11,168 bases of DNA from an uncultured Eubacteriales bacterium (GTDB lineage: Bacteria > Bacillota > Clostridia > Oscillospirales > Oscillospiraceae). Below, piece by piece: positions 1-5,885 of this stretch. The position numbers and the translations under genes are program-made. Within the stretch, counting starts at the first letter, position 1; the number at the start of each line of letters is the position of its first letter. Location of the stretch: contig ONTN01000174.1 of the NCBI GenBank assembly GCA_900320765.1, positions 1 to 11,168 on the forward strand. The letters are read 5' to 3'. Under the pieces are notes generated by a model, which worked only from the letters and a program-made list of their open reading frames with translations, was not told where the DNA came from and did no database searches.

Positions 1-608
1 AGGGAGGCGGCAGCGGTAAGCCAGCCGGCGTGGCGGCCCATGATCTCGATAATGGTTACCATTCCGGTGTCATATACGCGGGCGTCCTTATAGACCTCAG
101 CGACGGAGGTGGCGATGTACTTCGCGGCTGAGGCGAAGCCGGGGCAGTGATCGGTGCCGTAAAGGTCGTTGTCGATCGTCTTGGGAACGCCCATTACTCT
201 GCAGTCCCAGCCGGACTTGGCCATATAGCGGCTGACCTTGTCGCAGGTGTCCATGGAGTCGTTGCCGCCGTTGTAGAAGAAGTAGCGGATATTGTACTTC
301 TTGAAGATCTCGAGAATGCGCTTATAATCCGTATCGTCGACATCGGGATCGGCGATCTTATAGCGGCAGGAGCCGAGCTCGGACGAAGGGGTGTTAAGAA
401 GAAGCTCAAGCTCAGCGGGATCCTCCTGAGACATGTCATAGAGCTGATCTGCGAGCATACCCTTAATACCGTGGGCCATACCGTAAACGTTGGTTATCTC
501 CTCGGCATCAAGCGCGGTGCGGATAACGCCGTATGCGCTGGCATTGATGACAGAAGTGGGGCCGCCGGACTGACCGATCACGGCAGCGCCGATAAGTTTT
601 TCACTCAT
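1..608 (-). CDS. pfp: Diphosphate-dependent 6-phosphofructokinase, 5' part (3' end outside window)
   Basis: This enzyme phosphorylates fructose 6-phosphate to fructose 1,6-bisphosphate in cytoplasmic glycolysis. The first 202 residues are visible; relatives have roughly 400, so about half is missing past the window edge. Motifs seen are GQSGGPT (residues 12-18), GGNDSMDT (114-121), PKTIDNDL (142-149, with the catalytic Asp pair) and EIMGRHAGW (188-196, sugar-phosphate binding). From family knowledge, Lys in PKTIDND and Asp at the fourth position of GGND point to pyrophosphate rather than ATP as phosphoryl donor. Asn replaces the usual Asp at the third position of GGDGS/GGDDS; I believe this occurs in a clostridial subgroup. 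The start is the ATG at 608-606, preceded by GGAGGT (rc of 616-621) with 7 bases between. The gene diverges from the SLH gene. Substrate assignment is inference from motifs. Confidence 0.9.
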   Translation of the reverse strand, partial: MSEKLIGAAVIGQSGGPTSVINASAYGVIRTALDAEEITNVYGMAHGIKGMLADQLYDMSQEDPAELELLLNTPSSELGSCRYKIADPDVDDTDYKRILEIFKKYNIRYFFYNGGNDSMDTCDKVSRYMAKSGWDCRVMGVPKTIDNDLYGTDHCPGFASAAKYIATSVAEVYKDARVYDTGMVTIIEIMGRHAGWLTAAAS

Positions 609-645
609 GGGAATTACCTCCATAATTCTATTTTCTGCTTTTTCC

Positions 646-674
646 ATAATATCACAATAAAGCCGATATGAAAA
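646..674 (-). promoter_or_regulatory. Probable sigma-A promoter of the phosphofructokinase gene
   Basis: Read on the minus strand, a -35-like TTTTCA (669-674) and a -10 TATTAT (646-651) are separated by 17 bases. The -35 matches consensus at 4 of 6 positions. A start near position 639 would leave a short leader containing the GGAGGT ribosome site. It is back-to-back with the plus-strand promoter at 708-736, so the two could interfere or share control. Confidence 0.45.
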
Positions 675-707
675 GTACCAAAATCGCAAAATAGTAAAAA
701 CTTTCTT

Positions 708-736
708 TTGACAAACGGTGTAAAATATATGATAAT
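708..736 (+). promoter_or_regulatory. Strong sigma-A promoter of the SLH-domain gene
   Basis: The -35 TTGACA (708-713) is a perfect consensus, and the -10 GATAAT (731-736) follows after exactly 17 bases. The expected start is near 743. The hexamer GATTAT occurs at 738-743 and again at 748-753, one helical turn apart across the predicted start. It could be an operator, or chance in AT-rich DNA. Confidence 0.75.
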
Positions 737-769
737 AGATTATGGACGATTATAAGTGGAGGTATGACT

Positions 770-1825
770 ATGAAACGTCTTGTTTCATTAATTATTTCTA
801 TTTCAATACTGATTGCATTGGCTATTTCTGCTTTTGCCGCCGAACGCATAACTTTTTCCGACGTAAGTCCCGAGAACTGGTACTACGAGGCCGTTATGGC
901 AATGTCCGGGGATAAGTATGCGCTGTTCAACGGAACAACAAAGCCTGTCAACAACGTCGGAACGTTCAACCCAAATTCGCCGATCTCAAGGATACAGCTT
1001 ATTACTGTGATAGTCAGATATCTTTATTCCGGAAAAGCCGCCGCTTTGCCAAGCAGCACCCCGTGGTACTCGGGGTATTACAGCCTGGCTCTGGAAAACG
1101 GGATTATTAGCTCAAAGGATTTTCCCTTAAGCTCTGCCTTTCTTAACGACGCCGTCACAAGACAGGAGACGGCGGGGCTGCTTATTAATGCATTAAAATC
1201 AAAAGGGGAGTCCTTGCCGACCTATACGCTTGTTGATTCTTCGGTCACTGATTTTTCCACCGTTTCGGAGAAGTATGCCGATTCGGTAAGACAGTCATAC
1301 GTTACCGGGATCATCGGCGGAAAGGGAACAAGGTTCGACCCGCTTTCCGGCCTGACAAGAGCCGAGGCAGCTCAGGTCGTTTACCGCCTTGCCGAGCCAT
1401 CAAAGCGTGTACTCGGCGAAAGAAGCTTCAATATATCCTTTGAGCAGGGCTCTGAGCACCCGAATTGTATCCCCGGCGACGTTATTATTATCGGAGAAAA
1501 GCGCGTGACGCTTGCTCAGTCGGGAATAATTGACAATGTTCTTATAGGGACGGACGGCAAGTATCACGACTATATCACAGGTACTGTTATTGACAATACC
1601 GCCTACGCTGCCGGAAATATTTCGTGGTACGATAACAGCGTTCTGATAAAAGACAGTCTGACAGGCGCCGTCTTTTCAAGAGTGCAGTGGGAGCTTTTGC
1701 AGAATGCTCTTTATCCCAAAGACGACGGCATTCAGATCGGCGAGACGAGAAACACTTGGTATCTATGGACAGCCGGCGATTCAAGCAGCGGATACGTTTG
1801 GCGCTGGATAGGACCGGAATTGTAA
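770..1825 (+). CDS. Exported S-layer-homology (SLH) domain protein with an unrecognised C-terminal domain
   Basis: This is a 351-residue protein likely exported and held on the cell wall. Residues 1-24 form a signal peptide: MKR, a hydrophobic core, and AFA-A as cleavage site. Three SLH repeats follow at about 28-86 (FSDVSPENWYYEAV), 96-143 and 161-208. The usual TRAE signature is intact only in the third (LTRAEAAQ); the first reads SRIQ and the second TRQE. SLH domains typically bind pyruvylated secondary cell-wall polymer. Residues 214-351 resemble nothing I recognise and have one cysteine (233) and many aromatic residues near the end. Two in-frame ATGs exist at 764 and 770; GGAGG at 758-762 sits only 1 base before the first but 7 before the second, so 770 is chosen. 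It has its own promoter and terminator, so it is monocistronic. Function beyond wall anchoring is unknown. Confidence 0.85.
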   Translation: MKRLVSLIISISILIALAISAFAAERITFSDVSPENWYYEAVMAMSGDKYALFNGTTKPVNNVGTFNPNSPISRIQLITVIVRYLYSGKAAALPSSTPWYSGYYSLALENGIISSKDFPLSSAFLNDAVTRQETAGLLINALKSKGESLPTYTLVDSSVTDFSTVSEKYADSVRQSYVTGIIGGKGTRFDPLSGLTRAEAAQVVYRLAEPSKRVLGERSFNISFEQGSEHPNCIPGDVIIIGEKRVTLAQSGIIDNVLIGTDGKYHDYITGTVIDNTAYAAGNISWYDNSVLIKDSLTGAVFSRVQWELLQNALYPKDDGIQIGETRNTWYLWTAGDSSSGYVWRWIGPEL

Positions 1826-1835
1826 GTCTACAAGA

Positions 1836-1866
1836 AAAACGGAGCCGATACCGGCTCCGTTTTCTA
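1836..1866 (+). terminator. Intrinsic terminator of the SLH-domain gene
   Basis: A perfect stem AACGGAGCCG (1838-1847) pairs with CGGCTCCGTT (1852-1861) around the loop ATAC. It can be extended by two A-T pairs. It starts about 10 bases after the stop codon. The T-run after the stem is short (TTTTC), so termination may be incomplete. Confidence 0.8.
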
Positions 1867-1894
1867 TACGTTGGGATTATTTATAAAAAACCTC

Positions 1895-1922
1895 TTGAAA
1901 TAACAGGGAATTATGGTAAAAT
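1895..1922 (+). promoter_or_regulatory. Sigma-A promoter of the aldolase gene
   Basis: A -35 TTGAAA (1895-1900), a 16-base spacer and a -10 TAAAAT (1917-1922) are seen. TGG directly before the -10 gives an extended -10 element. The predicted start near 1929 leaves a leader of about 33 bases carrying AAGGAG. Confidence 0.65.
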
Positions 1923-1961
1923 ATAACCAGTTCTAAATGAAATTCTAAGGAGTTGGTAAAT

Positions 1962-2861
1962 ATGGCAATAGTCACCTCTACCGAAATGTTCAAGAAAGCC
2001 TATGACGGCGGTTACGCTATCGGCGCTTTCAACGTTAACAACATGGAGATAATTCAGGGCATCACCGAGGCCGCTATCGAGCTTCGTGCTCCGCTTATCC
2101 TCCAGGTCTCCAAGGGCGCCCGCAACTATGCAAAGCACGTTTATCTTATGAAGCTCATCGAGGCAGCGGTTGCCGATGCAGAGCAGACTGCCGGCTTTGA
2201 TCTCCCCATCGTTGTCCATCTCGACCACGGCGACAGCTTCGAGCTCTGCAAGAGCTGCATCGACGGCGGCTTCTCCTCCGTTATGATCGACAAGTCCGGA
2301 CTTCCCTTCGAGGAGAACATCGAGATCACCAAGAAGGTCGTTGAGTACGCCCATGATCACGGCGTCGTAGTTGAGGCCGAGCTTGGCACTCTCGCCGGAG
2401 TAGAGGACGAGGTCAACGTTTCCGCTGAGGATTCCTCCTACACCCGTCCTGAGGACGTTCAGGAGTTCGTTGAGCGCACCGGATGCGACTCCCTTGCCAT
2501 CGCCATCGGAACGAGCCACGGCGCTTATAAGTTCACTGCAAAGCAGTGCACCCGCGATCCCGAGACCGGCAAGCTCGTGCCGCCTCCTCTCCGTTTCGAC
2601 ATTCTCGACGAGGTTGCTAAGCGTCTGCCCGGCTTCCCCATAGTTCTTCACGGCTCCTCCAGCGTTCCCCAGCAGTTTGTTGATATGATCAACAAGTACG
2701 GCGGAAAGATGCCCGATGCCGTCGGTATTCCCGAGGAGCAGCTCCGTCAGGCCGCCAGAGGCGCCGTCTGCAAGATCAACATCGACTCCGACCTCCGCCT
2801 CGCACTCACCGCGAGCATTCGTGAGCTGCCATCAAGGCTATGGTCGCTCATAAGCTCGTAA
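1962..2861 (+). CDS. fba: Class II fructose-bisphosphate aldolase, frameshifted near its 3' end
   Basis: The enzyme is a zinc-dependent aldolase that cleaves fructose 1,6-bisphosphate into glyceraldehyde 3-phosphate and dihydroxyacetone phosphate. Residues seen include the catalytic Asp and first zinc His in HLDHGDS (D88, H89), Glu in AELG (140), zinc His in GTSHG (186) and VLHGSS (230), and the phosphate-binding NIDSD (273-277). The protein follows the family closely to about residue 288 (SIRE), then ends in an unrelated 11-residue tail. The expected family C-terminus is found one frame over, downstream. The start is ATG 1962 with AAGGAG at 1947-1952, 9 bases upstream; a TTG codon at 1953 is too close to that site. 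All catalytic residues survive, but a conserved C-terminal stretch of about 20 residues is absent, so activity is uncertain. Identity is certain; whether the lesion is real is not. Confidence 0.9.
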   Translation: MAIVTSTEMFKKAYDGGYAIGAFNVNNMEIIQGITEAAIELRAPLILQVSKGARNYAKHVYLMKLIEAAVADAEQTAGFDLPIVVHLDHGDSFELCKSCIDGGFSSVMIDKSGLPFEENIEITKKVVEYAHDHGVVVEAELGTLAGVEDEVNVSAEDSSYTRPEDVQEFVERTGCDSLAIAIGTSHGAYKFTAKQCTRDPETGKLVPPPLRFDILDEVAKRLPGFPIVLHGSSSVPQQFVDMINKYGGKMPDAVGIPEEQLRQAARGAVCKINIDSDLRLALTASIRELPSRLWSLISS

Positions 2862-2890
2862 ATGTTCTCGGCTGCGACGGAAAAGCTTGA
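2826..2890 (+). other. Out-of-frame remnant of the aldolase C-terminus
   Basis: From GCC at 2828, one frame away from the aldolase reading frame, the DNA encodes AIKAMVAHKLVNVLGCDGKA and then TGA at 2888-2890. This is the usual C-terminal end of clostridial class II aldolases. Its presence shows that the 3' end of the gene exists but is disconnected. The intervening segment (about 20 codons plus one base, from family knowledge) is missing at about 2825/2826, so this is a deletion rather than a simple base slip. Confidence 0.85.
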
Positions 2891-2915
2891 TTTTACTAAT
2901 GTAATAGTTTATAAT
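2887..2915 (+). promoter_or_regulatory. Sigma-A promoter of the ATPase-like gene, overlapping the aldolase terminator
   Basis: A -35 TTGATT (2887-2892), exactly 17 bases of spacer and a perfect -10 TATAAT (2910-2915) are present. The -10 overlaps the left arm of the terminator hairpin (2913-2924), so transcription would start near 2922, inside the hairpin. A transcript beginning there lacks most of the left arm and could not form the terminator that stops aldolase readthrough. Confidence 0.65.
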
Positions 2916-2946
2916 AGCGGTAGTTGATTGACTACCGCTATTTTTT
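2913..2946 (+). terminator. Intrinsic terminator of the aldolase gene
   Basis: A perfect 12-base-pair stem pairs AATAGCGGTAGT (2913-2924) with ACTACCGCTATT (2931-2942) around the loop TGATTG. The run TTTTTT (2941-2946) follows. It ends only 4 bases before the ribosome site of the next gene. Confidence 0.9.
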
Positions 2947-2964
2947 ATCAGGTGGTGAAAACTA

Positions 2965-4764
2965 ATGGATATGGATACCAATGAGCTGAATACCGCTGAG
3001 CTTGATTCGCCGAATACTGATGAGACCTTTGACGCGCCCAAAGCCGAATCGGAGGAGGATGCTCCCTTCAACGTTACAATAAGCGATTCGGCATATAACG
3101 ATGAGGAATCATTCCCGGATTTTGAGTCCTTTATGGACGATCCCGCGGACGAAGAAGGGGAGGAAGGAGCCGCTGACGAGCAGGGGAAATCCAATTTCTT
3201 AAAAACGCTTTCCGGTAGTCCGTATCTGAACTCCGCAATCAGGATTCTCGGCGGACTGGTATGCCTTGTTTTCAGCCTGATGGGTTTTGTGCCTGACTGG
3301 GTCAAGGTGATACTGACTATTGCCGCTGTTGCCCTGTGCGGTATTCCGGTTTTCTTTAACGCTGTTAAAGATATTACGAATAAGAACTTCATTTCGGAAT
3401 ATCTGATAATTTCGGTTGCCGCTTTGCTCTCCGCTCTTATCGGTCACCCTGCGGACGCCGTGCTTGTTCTGATTCTTGCAGACGTAGGATTTATGTTCCG
3501 CGACAATCTTATGCAGTGGTTCAGCGACGAAGCAAGACTTGCGACCGACGGCGCCGGCTTTGACAACGACGATGACGTCTTAGAGGGCAGAATCAGGCTT
3601 GTTACAATGCTGTTCACGCCGGTTATGGCCGCCGCCGCCGTTCTTATCGCGCTTATTTCGCTTATATTCGGCGGAGACTCAACCGCCGAGTGGGTGCACA
3701 GAGGCTTGACGATTCTTGTCGCTGCGTGTCCTATAGCGACCATCGCGCTCTCCGTTTTGATCTATGATTTCGGAAAAGGCAAGGCTCTCAAGAGCGGAAT
3801 CCTTTTCTCCGACGCGAAAAGCATCAACTCCGCTGCCGGCCTGACGTCTGTTATTTTTAATAAAACCGGTACCGTAACGGACGGTACATATATGATTTCG
3901 GGCGTTTACCCCGTTAGACTCAGCGATAACCAGCTGCTGTATCTTGCGGCTTATGCAGAGGCATTTTCTCAGCACCCGCTTGCAAACGCTATAAAGAGCT
4001 ATGCTGGAGTAAACGTTGACCTTGCCCGCATAGAGCGCCACAGGGAGGAGAAGGGCTCCGGAAATATCGTTCAGCTTCAGGGCGGAATAATCGTTGCCGT
4101 AGGCAATCTTGAGCTTATGGAGCGCCTTGGAGTCAGGGGAGATATCACACCTTCACCTATAACCTCCGTTTATGTTGCCGTAGGCAAGACATACGTCGGG
4201 CGCATCGACTTTGAGGATCGCACGAAGCCCGGTACGCGCGAGGCAGTATCAAAACTCCGCAAAGAGGGAATCTCAAGCGTAGCGCTTATAACAGGAGACA
4301 ATACGCTCTCAGCGACAAGGCTCGGCAAAGAGGTCGGCATTAACGAGGTTTACGCCGATTGTCTGCCTCGCGATAAATACGAGAGAATTCAGTACATCGC
4401 CGCTAATCAGGAGCCGGATGATAAGCTCGGGATCATTACTTGGGCGGGAAGTGATATCGAAGCTGCGTCGCTTGCCGATCTTAGAATTATCCTCGGTGAC
4501 GCGAAGCAAAGCACAGGAGCGGTTATTATTCCGGAAGGGAAGAGCGAGCTTATTCCCGAGGCCTTGAAGATCGCAAAGAGCGTTGCCTCTAAGGCAAAAA
4601 CTGGGGTAATTCTTCTTTTCGCAGCTAAGGCGTTATCCGTATTGTTTGCGCTTATCGGTATATTTAATATGTTTGCCGTAGCCCTTCTTGATACAGCGGT
4701 GCTTTTGGCAACTGCATTGTGGGCTATGTTTTCCTTTGGCGAGAAAAAGAAAAAAGCAAAATAA
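2965..4764 (+). CDS. Degenerate P1B-type (heavy-metal) ATPase-like membrane protein lacking catalytic residues
   Basis: This 599-residue membrane protein derives from zinc/cadmium/copper-type P1B ATPases but has lost the pump machinery. Residues 1-73 are very acidic (27 Asp/Glu, one Lys), with no metal-binding HMA domain. Hydrophobic helices lie at about 92-109, 112-132, 143-160, 162-178, 213-235, 245-266, 545-566 and 567-590. Between helices 4 and 5 only about 35 residues remain where the actuator domain with its TGE loop should be. The helix-6 motif is CPI (255-257), not CPC. The phosphorylation motif is NKTGT (299-303), with Asn replacing the Asp that forms the phosphoenzyme. The nucleotide-binding HP motif (337-338), ITGDN (442-446) and Lys471 are kept. 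GDGxND is eroded to TWAGSD (492-497). RBS AGGTGG (2950-2955) lies 9 bases before the ATG. A regulatory, scaffold or metal-sensing role is possible but unproven. The reading frame is intact, which argues against a recent pseudogene. Confidence 0.85.
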   Translation: MDMDTNELNTAELDSPNTDETFDAPKAESEEDAPFNVTISDSAYNDEESFPDFESFMDDPADEEGEEGAADEQGKSNFLKTLSGSPYLNSAIRILGGLVCLVFSLMGFVPDWVKVILTIAAVALCGIPVFFNAVKDITNKNFISEYLIISVAALLSALIGHPADAVLVLILADVGFMFRDNLMQWFSDEARLATDGAGFDNDDDVLEGRIRLVTMLFTPVMAAAAVLIALISLIFGGDSTAEWVHRGLTILVAACPIATIALSVLIYDFGKGKALKSGILFSDAKSINSAAGLTSVIFNKTGTVTDGTYMISGVYPVRLSDNQLLYLAAYAEAFSQHPLANAIKSYAGVNVDLARIERHREEKGSGNIVQLQGGIIVAVGNLELMERLGVRGDITPSPITSVYVAVGKTYVGRIDFEDRTKPGTREAVSKLRKEGISSVALITGDNTLSATRLGKEVGINEVYADCLPRDKYERIQYIAANQEPDDKLGIITWAGSDIEAASLADLRIILGDAKQSTGAVIIPEGKSELIPEALKIAKSVASKAKTGVILLFAAKALSVLFALIGIFNMFAVALLDTAVLLATALWAMFSFGEKKKKAK

Positions 4765-4770
4765 AATATA

Positions 4771-4806
4771 AATGGCGGCCAATTTTGGCCGCCATTGTTC
4801 TTTATT
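4771..4806 (+). terminator. Bidirectional terminator between the ATPase-like gene and the xerC-like gene
   Basis: The stem AATGGCGGCCAA (4771-4782) pairs with TTGGCCGCCATT (4785-4796); in RNA the innermost A-T pairs probably open to give a usable loop. The plus strand continues GTTCTTTATT, and the minus strand continues TTTATATTTTATTTT. It can therefore end both converging genes, whose stop codons lie within 10 bases on either side. Confidence 0.85.
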
Positions 4807-5777
4807 CATCATCTTCAGGCACTTGCTCTGCAGCTTGTTCCTTGTGCTTAAAATTTGCGAGAGGGGAGAGAAGGGCGGCTTCACGAAGGCCGGTATTCTC
4901 AACGTGAGTATAAATCTCCGTAGTATTCAGATGCTCATGTCCGAGAAGCTCCTGGAGAGTTCGGACGTCAACTCCGTTATGCAGCATTAACGTAGCCGCC
5001 GTATGCCTCAGCTTATGTGAGGAGTATTTTGTGCTGTCAAGCCCGGCGGCGGCGATGTGCTTTTTTACAAGCGAATGAACTGCGGCGGTGCTGATCCTTG
5101 TCCTGCGGGAGGAGAGGAAGAGGGCGCTTCGATCTATGGCGGCTATAGAGCGGCGAACGAGCAGATAGTCGTTGATAGCGTCAATACAGGCCTGATTTAA
5201 GTATACAATGCGTTCCTTGTTTCCTTTACCGATGACCCTGAGATGATCCTCGTGCACGTCTGACAAATTCAGCCCGACAAGCTCTGAGATACGTAGGCCG
5301 CAGTTTAGAAATATCGTGATAATACAGAAATCTCTCGCCTGATTAGGACCCTCTATATTTGTTAATAGATTAACAGACTCGTCCTCGCTCAAATAGCGGG
5401 GAAGAGTCTTAGTTGTCCTCGGCGAATCAAGGTCAAGTATCGGATTGGTACCAAGCTGCTTTGTTTTTACCGTAAGGTACTTATAAAAGGACCTGATAGT
5501 CGCGACCTTTCTGGCGCGAGACGCCGCGTTTAAACCATACTGAATAGACGTTGGAGAGAGTAACTGAGCCGACAAAATCCAAATCAACGTCTTCAATGCT
5601 GATCTCATCTAAAGGAGTATCACGCGGGACCAAATTCTTTTCGATTTTCATAAATCTGAAAAAAGTTCGGAGATCAAGGTAATATTCATCAACCGTTTTT
5701 TTTGAATGACCTTTAACAGTCTCGTGATAAATCAGAAACTCGGCAATTATCTGCGGAGCCTCGCTGCGGTAATCCAT
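4802..5777 (-). pseudogene. XerC/XerD-like tyrosine recombinase, broken by a deletion and frameshift
   Basis: Intact relatives are cytoplasmic site-specific recombinases, for example in chromosome dimer resolution. Two frames make up this gene. The first runs from ATG 5777 (GGGGTG just upstream) and encodes a SAM-like core-binding domain for about 79 residues, up to SVTLSNVYS. The second resumes near 5545 with IQYGLNAASRARKV and runs to the stop at 4802. It carries the full catalytic set: Arg in CGLRISEL, Lys in GKGNKER, HKLR, His in LGHEHL and Tyr in EIYTHV. The 5' open frame continues out of frame to 5481, and the 3' open frame begins upstream at 5608, so they overlap without meeting. About 16-25 residues normally linking the two parts (estimate from the family) are missing and the frame shifts by 3n+2. 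No dif-like site or phage gene was seen nearby, so the role is open. Confidence 0.8.
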
Positions 5778-5838
5778 ACTAATCACCCCGGAAGAAGTTT
5801 AACACATTTCAGCCACTAAGTCCAGTACACAAAAGAAG

Positions 5839-5873
5839 AATGGCGCGCCGCAGAATGCAGCGCGCCGATTTTT
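5839..5873 (-). terminator. Intrinsic terminator after oppA
   Basis: GGCGCGC (5842-5848) pairs with GCGCGCC (5860-5866), extended by GCA/TGC around a GAA loop with one G-U pair on the minus-strand RNA. On the minus strand the tail is ATTCTTCTTTT, suitable for ending oppA. On the plus strand it is followed by TTTTTT (5869-5874), so it could also stop transcription the other way. It lies between oppA and the xerC-like gene and isolates them. Confidence 0.8.
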
Positions 5874-5885
5874 TGCTATTTAGAA

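Noticed and set aside
147..671. A 174-codon plus-strand frame opposite the phosphofructokinase
   Set aside because: It is a shadow of the minus-strand gene, which has a clear ribosome site and catalytic motifs. It would also run over the divergent promoter region.
1911..2651. A 246-codon minus-strand frame opposite the aldolase gene
   Set aside because: The plus strand encodes a clear aldolase with catalytic motifs. The antisense frame has low-complexity L/V/A/G/D-rich composition and no recognisable family.
3487..3600. Actuator-domain loss in the ATPase-like protein as another recent deletion
   Set aside because: Unlike the three frameshifted genes, the frame is intact here and the gap is filled by an acidic linker. 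Independent loss of the catalytic Asp and CPC motif fits long-term divergence better. Read mapping would still be worthwhile.
5787..5885. A dif or attachment site next to the xerC-like gene
   Set aside because: The gap holds only the oppA terminator hairpin and no 28-base dif-like pair of half-sites. There are no flanking direct repeats or phage genes.
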